Shown: positions 17,634 to 26,030 of the stretch, one piece after another
Numbering within the stretch: the stretch's first letter is position 1
Layout: every line of letters begins with the position of its first letter
DNA from: Prevotella sp.
GTDB lineage: Bacteria > Bacteroidota > Bacteroidia > Bacteroidales > Bacteroidaceae
Assembly (NCBI GenBank): GCA_017395215.1
Contig: JAFPVW010000092.1
Location: 1-51,782 of the forward strand
Direction: 5' to 3'
Length of the DNA: 51,782 bases
Notes under the pieces: model-generated
Seen by the model: the letters and a program-made list of their open reading frames with translations, nothing else
Told to the model about the DNA's origin: nothing
The model's database searches: none
Position numbers and translations under genes: made by a program

Positions 17634-20393
17634 ATGCGAAAGCAAATCATCGATATAGTGCAAATGCTGTTGGCTCTGACGCTATTCCCAGCCAATAACT
17701 TTGCCGCCATCGGCGATGTCGATGTCAGCGCCAGGCTCGACGCCTATCGGGCTGCCACGCTCGACAACGGACTGGTGCGAATTGTCATTGCATCTGATGG
17801 TCGCGTCACGTCGTGCAACTACGACGGCCAGCAGATTATCCCGTCGGGCTGCCGCTTCTACTTCAGCTGCAACCAGCCCGACTACGCCGAACTGGAAGCC
17901 GACGCAGCACAGATAGTGACCAACACGGCCGACATGGCTGAGGTGGTCTACACACAGACGTCGCCTACGGGCGGCATACGCTGGTCGCAGGGCTACATTC
18001 TTCGTCGCAACGTCAGCGGCTTCTATACCTACTTAGTTGCTGAGGGCATCGGCGACAACATGCTAGACGAGGCTCGCATGGTCTATCGTCTGAAAGACGA
18101 CCTCTTCAACTACGGCTACGTCAGCAGTGAGATGCAGGGAGCAATGCCTTCGGCTGCTGAGATGAAGCGCTCGGAGGACCGTCTGGTGCAGGATGCCACC
18201 TTCATGCTTGATGACGGCACCATCTACACCAAATACAACTGGGCCAATTATGTGTGTGATGACCACTTCCACGGACTCATCAGCGACGCCAACGGCATAG
18301 GAGCCTGGAGCATCCCCGTCAGCACAGAGTACATCAACGGTGGCCCCATACGCCAGGACCTCACCGTGCATGCCACCGACCAGTCGCCCCTCATCCTGCA
18401 GATGCTCCACGGCAACCACTTTGGCCCCAAGGCCCAGAAGTATGCCATAGGTACTAAGAAGATCTACGGCCCCTTCTTCTTCTATCTTAACAAAGGTACG
18501 CGAGAGGATATGATTGCCGACGCTGCCTCACAGGCTGCCTGGCAGGAGGCTCAGTGGCCTTTCAGCTGGTTCCATAACGACCTCTATCCCGTAGAGCGAT
18601 CCACTGTAACTGGATGCATCGTGCAGACTGGCTATGCCGACGTGCCCCTGCAAGTGGTGCTGGCTCAACCCGGCGAGGTCTACGATCAGGGCGACGGCTA
18701 TATCTTCTCGGCAGTGACCACTACCGACGGAAAATTCACTATTTCCAACGTGCGCCCAGGCGCTTACACCCTGACGGCCTATGCCCTCGGTGGCGGCAAC
18801 GCTGGCCAATTAACCAAGGATAACATCATAGTCAGTGAACCGGAAACAGACCTTGGTACCATCCGCTGGGAAGGACAGCCCTACGGTTCAGAACTGTGGC
18901 GCATCGGCGAGAGCAATCACCGGAGCGACGGCTTCAGACTATGCGACGCCCCCCGTGCCTACGAACTCTACCAGAGCACACCCGCAGACCTGACCTTCAC
19001 CGTCGGAAGCAATAAGGAAGCCACCGACTGGTACTACGCTCAGGCCAAGGTGGGCACATGGACTGTCAAGTTCAACGTCAGCGACCCCAACCATCCGTTC
19101 CGTCTGACTGCCGCTGTCGCAGGGGTAGCTAACGTGACACGAATGAATGTCTATGTGAACGGCACAGAACTAGCCAACAACACGTGGACTTACACGAGCG
19201 ACGGCTCGGTCTACCGCAGTGCCGTGCAGAGCGGACGCTACCAGCAGCACACCCTCGACCTGCCCGCAGGCACGCTGAAGACTGGTGAAAACACCATCGC
19301 CTTGGAATTGACTGAGCATAATTATGCTACAAGCGGTATTGCAGGCGTGATGTGGGACTGCATCAAACTGGAGGTGGACGAGCGTAGGGAGGCCTACGGC
19401 TTCACTAATCGTGGCACCTCTGACGGAACTGTACCGAACTGGGGCACCGCTGCCAGTTCAGCTGACCAGACTCTTCAGATGCTAGCCTTAGGCAGCGAGA
19501 CCTTTGGCAACCGCTTTGCCTGTGGACCGAAGCGTAGTGATGCAAATGTGTTCAAGTTCCGCGATTCAGGTGATTACCACGGGCTTTATTCAAAGTATGC
19601 CGACCGCTATCTCTCCATTCTCAATTTGCAGCAAGACGACCGTGTCACGATTACGATGAATGACGATCGCAAGGCACTGGCATTTTCGGGTACTTCCATC
19701 GTCTGGGGAGCCGAGAGTGGCGATGTTGTGGCAAACGGCGAGGTATATATCGTCAGCGATGACGGCAACCTGAACCTCAAGACCACGGGCGAAACCTATA
19801 TTACCAGCATCACCATCAGTCATCCACGCCGTATCATGGGCGATGCCACACTCGTCAGTTCGAAAGCTCTCGACTTCACAGGACTGCCCGTCAAGGCATA
19901 CATAGCAACTCAAGTCGAAAACGGGGAGGTAACATTCACTCGTGTAGAAAAGGTTCCTGCCAGCACGCCCGTTTTTCTGAAGACAGAAACGACAGCAATG
20001 ATAGACATTCCGGTGCTCGAAGGCGATGCCGAATCCATAGCCACCAATCTGCTGCGAGGGTCGGCAACTGAGACAACTAGTTTGCAGTCGGACAGCAACA
20101 CTAAGTATTATGTCTTTGGTACGTTGAATGGCGTGGCGGGATTCTATCCCGTCAGCACAAGCAAGACACTGACCAGTGCAGCTGGCAAGGCCTATTTGCA
20201 ACTGACTGCCGCTCAGGCAGCTACCCGCATCAACATGGTGTTCGACGAAACAGACGAGACAACCGACATTAACACAGCCGAGGTAAATACCATGAGGGTG
20301 GACAACGCTTGGTACTCCCTGCAGGGTGTTCGCGTGGCTCATCCCACCCGTGGACTCTATATCAGAAACGGCAAGAAAATAATCGTAAAATAG
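17634..20393 (+). CDS. PL4-like rhamnogalacturonan lyase with C-terminal repeat module
   Basis: Of its 919 residues the first 580 follow the family 4 polysaccharide lyase layout. They form a catalytic beta domain, a fibronectin-like domain ('VTGCIVQTGYADVPLQVVLA...', about 325-400) and a jelly roll ('YGSELWRIGESNHRSDGF', ending 'GVMWDCIKLEV'). Lys200 ('IYTKYNW') and His259/His262 ('MLHGNHFGP') match the roughly 60-residue spacing of the catalytic Lys150 and His210 known for the Aspergillus aculeatus enzyme. C-terminal additions are the ~140-residue module (about 587-730) and 'ALDFTGLPVKAYIAT' domain shared with the 510-residue protein, then a tail 'RGLYIRNGKKIIVK'. The enzyme would cut the rhamnogalacturonan backbone outside the cell. 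Confidence 0.88.
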   Translation: MRKQIIDIVQMLLALTLFPANNFAAIGDVDVSARLDAYRAATLDNGLVRIVIASDGRVTSCNYDGQQIIPSGCRFYFSCNQPDYAELEADAAQIVTNTADMAEVVYTQTSPTGGIRWSQGYILRRNVSGFYTYLVAEGIGDNMLDEARMVYRLKDDLFNYGYVSSEMQGAMPSAAEMKRSEDRLVQDATFMLDDGTIYTKYNWANYVCDDHFHGLISDANGIGAWSIPVSTEYINGGPIRQDLTVHATDQSPLILQMLHGNHFGPKAQKYAIGTKKIYGPFFFYLNKGTREDMIADAASQAAWQEAQWPFSWFHNDLYPVERSTVTGCIVQTGYADVPLQVVLAQPGEVYDQGDGYIFSAVTTTDGKFTISNVRPGAYTLTAYALGGGNAGQLTKDNIIVSEPETDLGTIRWEGQPYGSELWRIGESNHRSDGFRLCDAPRAYELYQSTPADLTFTVGSNKEATDWYYAQAKVGTWTVKFNVSDPNHPFRLTAAVAGVANVTRMNVYVNGTELANNTWTYTSDGSVYRSAVQSGRYQQHTLDLPAGTLKTGENTIALELTEHNYATSGIAGVMWDCIKLEVDERREAYGFTNRGTSDGTVPNWGTAASSADQTLQMLALGSETFGNRFACGPKRSDANVFKFRDSGDYHGLYSKYADRYLSILNLQQDDRVTITMNDDRKALAFSGTSIVWGAESGDVVANGEVYIVSDDGNLNLKTTGETYITSITISHPRRIMGDATLVSSKALDFTGLPVKAYIATQVENGEVTFTRVEKVPASTPVFLKTETTAMIDIPVLEGDAESIATNLLRGSATETTSLQSDSNTKYYVFGTLNGVAGFYPVSTSKTLTSAAGKAYLQLTAAQAATRINMVFDETDETTDINTAEVNTMRVDNAWYSLQGVRVAHPTRGLYIRNGKKIIVK

Positions 20394-20401
20394 AAAAAGA
20401 C

Positions 20402-23014
20402 ATGATAAGCAGACTCCATACCATCCTGAGTGCCATCGTCGTGTTGATGGCCTTCACGCTGGGTGCCATGGCACAGCGTTACAACAGCATACGTCCTGGC
20501 CAGCGGTGGCTCGACACCGAGGGCAAACCCATACAGGCCCACGGATTCCAGATATTTGCCACCGATGACGGCACCTACTATTGGTATGGTGAGAACAAGG
20601 AGCACACCCTCACGGGCTCGAACGTCTGGACGTGGGGTATCCGCGCCTATCGCTCGAAGGACTTCTATAACTGGGAGGACCTGGGACTGATTATCGAGCC
20701 TGACACGGTGAATGCGCTGTCGCCGCTGCACTACTCGCAGACACTCGACCGCCCGCACATATTGTATAATAATGGCACGCACAAGTGGGTGTGTTGGATT
20801 AAGTCGATGGACACGGACGGCTTCTTTATTGTCTTGCAGGCCGAACGTTTCGAGGGGCCTTACACGCTCGTAAGGCAGTTCAAGCCCGAGGGCTTCGGTG
20901 TAGGCGACTTTGACCTGTACAGTGATCCCTCGACGGGCAAGGGCTACGTCTGGTTCGAACGGCCCCACTGGGAGATGATCTGTGCCGAGTTGACCGACGA
21001 CTATCTGGGCACGACCGGCAGGTTTTCGGAGCACTTTGTGGGCCTGCGCCCGCCATACACTCGCGAAGCACCAAGCCATTTCGTCTGGCGTGGCCATCAC
21101 TATATGTTCACCAGCGGCACTACGGGCTACGTGCCCAACCCGTCGAAGGTGTGTGTCTTCGATGATCCGCACGGGGAGTACACTGACTTAGGTAACCCTT
21201 GCATTGGCGACAAGTATGAAGACACGTTCAGTTCGCAGATTACTAGTGTCATCCGCATCCCCGGCCGAAACCTCTACGTGGCCTTGGCCGACCGCTGGCT
21301 GCCCGAGATGGCCAACAGTGACATCTCCGTGCGCACCGTGAAGAGCTATGCCGAACGCTACAAAAGCCATCAGCCTTTCGACCGTGACTTCAGCACACCG
21401 CAGGTGAAGGACAAGACGGGCAGGAAGCGCGGCAAGTGGGACACCACCAATGATGCGCGCTATGTGTTCCTGCCCATCGTGTTCGACGAGAACGGGAAGC
21501 CTACGCTCGTCTGGCGCGACGAATGGCGGTTGGAGGACTACGACGTGCCTACCCGCCAGGACGTCGGACCGCAGGCCATGACCAACGAGATAGAACCAAT
21601 CAAAGCACCCTTCGCGATGCCCCAACTTGTACGCCCGGTTATAAAAGGTAAGCAGATTATTGTACGAATGGACAGGAAGGGAATGTCTACCCATGCCATC
21701 CAGGCGGCCATCGACCGCGCATCGCGGCAGGGGGGAGGGCAGGTGGTCATTCCCGCCGGTCGCTGGTTGTCGGGGCGCATCGAGTTGAAGTCGAACGTCG
21801 ACCTCCACCTCTCTGAGGGCTGCGAGCTGCACTTCAGCGGCGCAATCAAGGACTATCTGCCCGTTGTGTTCACTCGCGACGAGGGTATCGAACTTTATTC
21901 ACTCGGAGCCTTCATCTATGCCAACGGGGCAGAGAACATAGCCTTGACGGGACGGGGCCGCATCGTCGGCCCGTCGACCGATTGCGAAATATATCAGATC
22001 AATAGGGAGAAAGCTCTAAATATTGAGTTGCTCATAGATCCATCGTCACCCATCAACGAGCGCATCTTCGATGGTGTACAGCACGGCGGCGAAGTGTTCC
22101 TTCCCAAGAGCATCGCCCCAATCCGTTGTAAAAATGTATTCATTGAAGGAATCACCATCGACAATGGACTATATTGGAACGTGGTGCCGCAGTACTGCGA
22201 CAGTGTCATCATCCGAGGGGTGACAGTGAACAGCTATGGTCACGGACGTACCGACGGCATCGACATCGAGTCGAGTCGCAACGTGCTTGTGGAATACTGC
22301 CAGCTGGACTGCCAGGACGACTGCTACACCATGAAGAGCGGACGTAATGGCGACGGTCTGCGGGTGAACATTCCGACGGAGAACGTGGTGGTGCGCCGCT
22401 GCGTGGCCCTGCGCGGCGCAGGCGGCATCGTGTGCGGAACGGAACTGTCGGCTGGCGTCAGAAACATCTACTGCTGCGACTGCGTATTCGAGGGCACAGA
22501 CCAGGCCTTCCGCTTCAAGACACTGCGGGCCAGGGGCGGTGGCGTGGAGAGCATCACCGTAGAGCGTGTCAGGGCCAACGTCAAAGACTATGCCTTCTAT
22601 TGCGACATGCTGGGCAGCGTGAAGTGGGGCGGCGATTTGGCTAGACGCTATCCCGATGGCAAGAACGCACCAGTCATCAACCGCCTTACCCCCGACTTCA
22701 ACACCATTAGGATTAACAACGTAGTGATTGAGAACTGCCGCCGCTTTGTGCATGCCATCGGACTGCCTGAGCGCCCATTACGAGGTGTGCTGCTGTCGAA
22801 CGTAAAGGCCAGCTGCGACCAGTTGATGAAGATGTGCGACGTGGAGGGCTTCGTCATTCATAACGCCTGCATCGCCGCAACCGACACTACGGCCAGCATC
22901 GACGGCTGTTCGGCTGTCATGTTGATAGACACAAAGGTAAACGGACAAACACCGCAAAACATCATCCATTCCAGTATGGCATCAACACCAATAATCACAC
23001 ATAATTATCCGTGA
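20402..23014 (+). CDS. GH43-GH28 fusion, pectin side chain/backbone hydrolase
   Basis: The 870-residue protein joins two glycosidase families. Residues 1-25 are a signal peptide. Residues about 28-395 form a GH43 five-bladed propeller ('IQAHGFQIFATDDGTYYWYGE', given in full only by position 45-65; 'LDRPHILYN' near 116). Residues about 420-850 form a GH28 beta-helix with 'TDGID' (617-621), 'QDD' (638-640) and 'RFK' (704-706). The usual GHG histidine of GH28 is replaced: 'RGAGGIVCGTE' has Ala673. The start is the ATG 8 nt after the PL4-like stop, giving the signal peptide. It has no sorting-like tail, unlike its neighbours. Last gene of the operon. Galactoside/arabinoside removal by GH43 and galacturonide cleavage by GH28 are inferred. 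Confidence 0.88.
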   Translation: MISRLHTILSAIVVLMAFTLGAMAQRYNSIRPGQRWLDTEGKPIQAHGFQIFATDDGTYYWYGENKEHTLTGSNVWTWGIRAYRSKDFYNWEDLGLIIEPDTVNALSPLHYSQTLDRPHILYNNGTHKWVCWIKSMDTDGFFIVLQAERFEGPYTLVRQFKPEGFGVGDFDLYSDPSTGKGYVWFERPHWEMICAELTDDYLGTTGRFSEHFVGLRPPYTREAPSHFVWRGHHYMFTSGTTGYVPNPSKVCVFDDPHGEYTDLGNPCIGDKYEDTFSSQITSVIRIPGRNLYVALADRWLPEMANSDISVRTVKSYAERYKSHQPFDRDFSTPQVKDKTGRKRGKWDTTNDARYVFLPIVFDENGKPTLVWRDEWRLEDYDVPTRQDVGPQAMTNEIEPIKAPFAMPQLVRPVIKGKQIIVRMDRKGMSTHAIQAAIDRASRQGGGQVVIPAGRWLSGRIELKSNVDLHLSEGCELHFSGAIKDYLPVVFTRDEGIELYSLGAFIYANGAENIALTGRGRIVGPSTDCEIYQINREKALNIELLIDPSSPINERIFDGVQHGGEVFLPKSIAPIRCKNVFIEGITIDNGLYWNVVPQYCDSVIIRGVTVNSYGHGRTDGIDIESSRNVLVEYCQLDCQDDCYTMKSGRNGDGLRVNIPTENVVVRRCVALRGAGGIVCGTELSAGVRNIYCCDCVFEGTDQAFRFKTLRARGGGVESITVERVRANVKDYAFYCDMLGSVKWGGDLARRYPDGKNAPVINRLTPDFNTIRINNVVIENCRRFVHAIGLPERPLRGVLLSNVKASCDQLMKMCDVEGFVIHNACIAATDTTASIDGCSAVMLIDTKVNGQTPQNIIHSSMASTPIITHNYP

Positions 23015-23604
23015 GGGGTAAGTTGATTATATACCAAAACTTTTCCACAAAAGGCAATAGGATACAGTAGGAGAAGATATACCATCAGAATAGAGTAACG
23101 TAATCTCCGTCTGAGGCATATAATCCCGCCTAAACGCGCTATTATTTCTCGCAGAGCCAGTATTCCGAACAGCCCTTTCTCAAGTCGACTTGGTTTTATA
23201 AGCGTCACATCCGTCACAGCCCTGTAATGCGCTCATTTCCAGTGCGTATGACGGTGACGGATAATGGTGACGGGTGACGGATGAGCGGTGCCGTAAAGGC
23301 AACGGCCTCTGTTGCAGGAAAGATTCACGGCCTATGAACAAATATTCACGGACGGTGAATGTATTTGTAAGCGTAGTAGGTGGCAATGCGGCAGCTTTGT
23401 TGATTACAAGCGCGCTACTTATCCGTCACCGTCACCACTCATCCGTCATCACCCAAACGCCCTGAAAATAAGGCTGTTACAAGAAAGTGACGGATGTGAC
23501 GGAAGAAAACCTTTTGTTGAATTGTACACTTTGGGGTACACCTTATAAAACAAAAAAAGTGCCATAACTCGCTATGTTACAGCACCTTGCTATTTGTTAC
23601 CTCG
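23015..23604. other. Noncoding region with nested inverted repeats
   Basis: There is no gene in these 590 bp. The first 180 bp are AT-rich and featureless to my reading. The rest is dominated by many copies of TCCGTCAC and its complement, arranged as nested inverted repeats (listed separately). No clear terminator follows the GH43-GH28 gene. Confidence 0.6.
23203..23501. repeat. Nested inverted-repeat element with CCGTCAC units
   Basis: Outer arms CGTCACATCCGTCAC (23203-23217) and their exact complement (23487-23501) enclose inner arms GACGGTGACGGATAA (23250-23264) and their exact complement (23419-23433). Further GTGACGGATGA-like copies lie inside. The core includes repeated ATTCACGG. The symmetry suggests a mobile-element remnant or a structured site; no reading frame is convincing. 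Confidence 0.65.
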
Positions 23605-23686
23605 TACCCAGAGCCGGGGTCGAACCGGCACGGGTTGCCCCACTGGTGTTTGAGACCAGCGCGTCTACCGATTCCGCCATCTGGGC
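23605..23686 (-). tRNA. tRNA-Leu (anticodon CAA)
   Basis: The minus strand begins GCCCAGATGGCGGAATCGG, with a D-arm, the anticodon stem CTGGT/ACCAG and loop CTCAAAC (anticodon CAA). A long variable arm with GGGGCAACCCG, a GGTTCGACC T-loop and the acceptor TCTGGGT follow, then discriminator A. The long variable arm and anticodon identify leucine (UUG codons). CCA is not encoded. First base pair is G-U. Confidence 0.93.
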
Positions 23687-23822
23687 ATCAAAAGCGGGTG
23701 CAAAGGTACTAAGAAAAAATGAATAAGCAAAGAGATTCCGCTAAAAATATTAAAAATTCTTGCGTCTATCAATTAAATTGTGTATCTTCGTGCCCGAAAA
23801 TGCTAACTTTTAATCTGACGTA

Positions 23823-24914
23823 ATGGAAATATCGGAAAACCATTTTTGTGTAATCCTTGCTGGTGGAAAGGGACGCCGACTGTGGCCTTGTAGCCGTGAG
23901 CGTAAACCTAAGCAGTTTATTGATTTCTTTGGTACAGGAATGACTCAGTTGCAGCAAGCGTACTACCGTATGCTAAAAATTGTCCCTCCAAGGAACATTT
24001 ATATATGCACACAGGTAGAGTATGCTCATTTGGTGACCGAGCAGTTGCCAGAGCTGCCTGTTGATAACGTGCTCGCCGAACCTGTGTCGCGCAACACTGC
24101 GCCGAGTCTGGCTTGGGCAACGTTCCGCATCTCGCATGTCTGCCCTGATGCCAGTCTTATCATTCTGCCTTCAGATCAGGCCGTGCTGGGCGATGAGGCT
24201 TTCGAGCACGATGTGTGTAGCTGTCTTGACTTCGTCGACAAAAAAGACAGTTTGGTGTCAATGGGAGTCACCCCTACGCGTCCAGAGCCCGGGTATGGCT
24301 ATATACAGGTTGGTGATGGCGCCGGGCCGGAAAATCTCTACGTTGTGAAGTCGTTCACGGAGAAGCCCGAGCGTGACTTTGCCCGAATGTTCGTTGAAAG
24401 TGGCGAATTCTTGTGGAACACGGGCATCTTCCTTTCAAACGTCCGCAACCTTATTGTGAGTCTTCACCGCATCCTGCCTGTAGTGCTGCGTCAGATTGAC
24501 AAAGCGGGTGTAAGCGTCTCGTTAGACGAGGAGCGCGATTATGTCCAGGAGTCGTTTTCGAAGTTCCCCAACCTGTCTATTGAAACTGGTTTGCTGGAGA
24601 ATTCCGAGGATGTCTATGTGATGAAGTGCAGCTTCGGCTGGGCCGACCTTGGTACATGGCACTCCATCTATGAGGGCATGCAGAAAGGCGAGGACGATAA
24701 TGTCGTCATTGATTCTGAGGTGATACTTGAGGACTGCAGCGACAACATTATCAAGATGCCTCGTGGCCATCTGGCTGTCATCAACGGGCTTGATGGTTAT
24801 ATCGTGGCAGAGTCGGGCGACGTGCTGCTCATTTGCAAGAAAGGCGACTCGTCGGCCCTGATCCGCAAATATGTCAATGAAGTACGTCTGAAATACGGCG
24901 AGGAGTTTGTCTGA
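23823..24914 (+). CDS. manC: Mannose-1-phosphate guanylyltransferase
   Basis: This cytoplasmic enzyme (363 residues) joins mannose-1-phosphate and GTP to GDP-mannose, a precursor of surface polysaccharides and GDP-fucose. The nucleotidyltransferase signature 'LAGGKGRRLWPCSRERKPKQF' lies at residues 13-33, and 'LPSDQAV' and 'FTEKPERDFARMF' follow. 'WNTGIFL' and 'GWADLGTWHSIYE' are typical of the family. There is no C-terminal isomerase domain, so it is the single-function short form. Its last codons lie inside a 34-bp palindrome shared with the convergent HIT gene, whose stop codon abuts its own. No other sugar-nucleotide gene is nearby. Confidence 0.95.
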   Translation: MEISENHFCVILAGGKGRRLWPCSRERKPKQFIDFFGTGMTQLQQAYYRMLKIVPPRNIYICTQVEYAHLVTEQLPELPVDNVLAEPVSRNTAPSLAWATFRISHVCPDASLIILPSDQAVLGDEAFEHDVCSCLDFVDKKDSLVSMGVTPTRPEPGYGYIQVGDGAGPENLYVVKSFTEKPERDFARMFVESGEFLWNTGIFLSNVRNLIVSLHRILPVVLRQIDKAGVSVSLDEERDYVQESFSKFPNLSIETGLLENSEDVYVMKCSFGWADLGTWHSIYEGMQKGEDDNVVIDSEVILEDCSDNIIKMPRGHLAVINGLDGYIVAESGDVLLICKKGDSSALIRKYVNEVRLKYGEEFV

Positions 24915-24931
24915 TCAGACAAACTCCTCGC
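24898..24931. repeat. 34-bp perfect palindrome spanning two convergent stop codons
   Basis: The arm GCGAGGAGTTTGTCTGA (24898-24914) is followed without a loop by its exact complement (24915-24931). It encodes the C-terminal EEFV of both manC and the HIT gene, whose stops TGA and TCA(complement) abut at 24914/24915. No T-tract lies beside it, so it is not a standard intrinsic terminator, though RNA from either strand could fold into a hairpin. Confidence 0.9.
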
Positions 24932-25307
24932 GAATCTTTGCGGCAATTTCCTTGAACTCCTCTTCCGTCAGCTTTAGCTTTTCGCGGCGGAAGTCGGCAT
25001 CGGCTTCGCTCTGCATGGGGATGAGGTGGATGTGGGCGTGGGGTACTTCCAGTCCAAGCACCACCTGTGCCACCTTGCGGCACGGGAAGGCTTTCTTGAT
25101 GGCTGCGGCCACGCGCTTGGCGAACTGCTGGTAGCGAGCCAGCTCCTGGTCGTCCATGTCGAAGAAGTAGTCCACTTCGCGGCGGGGGATCACCAGTGTG
25201 TGACCTTTCACCAGCGGGTTGATGTCAAGAAATGCATAGAACTCGTCGTTCTCGGCGCACTTATAGCTGGGAATTTCACCAGCAGCAATTCTACTGAATA
25301 TATCCAT
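24915..25307 (-). CDS. HIT family nucleotide-binding hydrolase
   Basis: The 130-residue protein has the histidine-triad motif 'HAHIHLIP' (His90, His92, His94) near its C-terminus and the fold's 'AFLDINPLVKGHTLVIP' strand (25-41). It is about the usual length for a Hint-type purine nucleoside phosphoramidase, a soluble dimer. It follows greA on the same strand, 39 nt downstream, so the two are probably co-transcribed. The 39-nt gap holds TTTAC-rich simple repeats. The C-terminal EEFV is encoded by the palindrome shared with manC. Confidence 0.92.
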   Translation of the reverse strand: MDIFSRIAAGEIPSYKCAENDEFYAFLDINPLVKGHTLVIPRREVDYFFDMDDQELARYQQFAKRVAAAIKKAFPCRKVAQVVLGLEVPHAHIHLIPMQSEADADFRREKLKLTEEEFKEIAAKIREEFV

Positions 25308-25346
25308 CTTATTATTTACTATTTACGATTTACTGTTTTCTATTTA

Positions 25347-25814
25347 TTATCCGACGGTAATTTTGTCGATACGTAGTTTGATGGTACCACGGGGAATCTT
25401 GATTTCCACCTCGTCGCCCACCTTGTGGTTCAGCAGTCCTTGGGCAATGGGTGTGGTGATTGAGATTTTCCCCTCACGCAGGTTTGCCTCGCTCTCGCTG
25501 ACGATGGTGTAAGCCATCTTGGCCTTGTTGGCCAGATTGGTCATCTCCACTTTCGAGAGAATCTGGACAGCGTCAGTGCTTAGGCGCGACGTGTCCACAA
25601 TCTTCGCTTCCGAGATGGCCAGCTTCAACTGGTTGATTTTCGCCTCCAGGTGGCCCTGAGCCTCCTTGGCGGCGTCATACTCACTGTTCTCACTAAGGTC
25701 GCCCTTGTCGCGTGCTTCCGCGATGGCGGCCGATGCCTTTGGGCGTTCCACGCTCTCCAGGTGTTTCAGTTCGGCTACCAGTTTGTCGTAGCCTTCTTGT
25801 GACATGTATGGCAT
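25347..25814 (-). CDS. greA: Transcription elongation factor GreA
   Basis: GreA stimulates RNA cleavage by backtracked RNA polymerase. The protein (155 residues, typical length) shows an N-terminal coiled coil with the tip motif 'DLSENSEYDAAKEAQ' (39-53) holding acidic residues needed for cleavage. The C-terminal globular domain ends 'GTIKLRIDKITVG', with 'SPIAQGLLNHKVGDE'-like 'TPIAQGLLNHKVGDEVEIKIP'. I use the MPYMSQEGY start, as homologues begin alike. Upstream lies a strong minus-strand promoter and a leader of about 115 nt with a terminator-like hairpin, which suggests attenuation. Confidence 0.96.
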   Translation of the reverse strand: MPYMSQEGYDKLVAELKHLESVERPKASAAIAEARDKGDLSENSEYDAAKEAQGHLEAKINQLKLAISEAKIVDTSRLSTDAVQILSKVEMTNLANKAKMAYTIVSESEANLREGKISITTPIAQGLLNHKVGDEVEIKIPRGTIKLRIDKITVG

Positions 25815-25862
25815 AACTTATTTCTTTTTATATTGTTTTCAATTTACTATCATTTTAGGCAG

Positions 25863-25906
25863 ACAAAAAATAAAGAATTCCGACTTGCACTTATTTGTCG
25901 GAATCC
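25863..25906 (-). terminator. Terminator-like hairpin in the greA leader
   Basis: On the minus strand ATTCCGAC (25904-25897) pairs with GTCGGAAT (25884-25877), extended by a G-T and a G-C pair to about 10 bp. TCTTTATTTTTTG follows at once. It lies between the greA promoter (25936-25967) and the greA start, so it would cut short the greA transcript. It could also end read-through from the upstream aldolase operon. Confidence 0.75.
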
Positions 25907-25935
25907 TCTGGACTCGTATGTCTTGTTATCAGCTG

Positions 25936-25967
25936 CAAAGGTAGGGATTATTTTTCAATCGGCCAAA
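25936..25967 (-). promoter_or_regulatory. greA promoter
   Basis: On the minus strand TTTG (25967-25964), a 20-nt spacer and TACCTTTG (25943-25936) match the Bacteroidetes consensus well. The start of transcription would fall near 25929. Confidence 0.8.
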
Positions 25968-26030
25968 TTTTCTGACGAAAAAATGCTTTCCCGCCTTGTA
26001 AAGGGTGTTTTTTGCCCGATGGTGCTGCCG

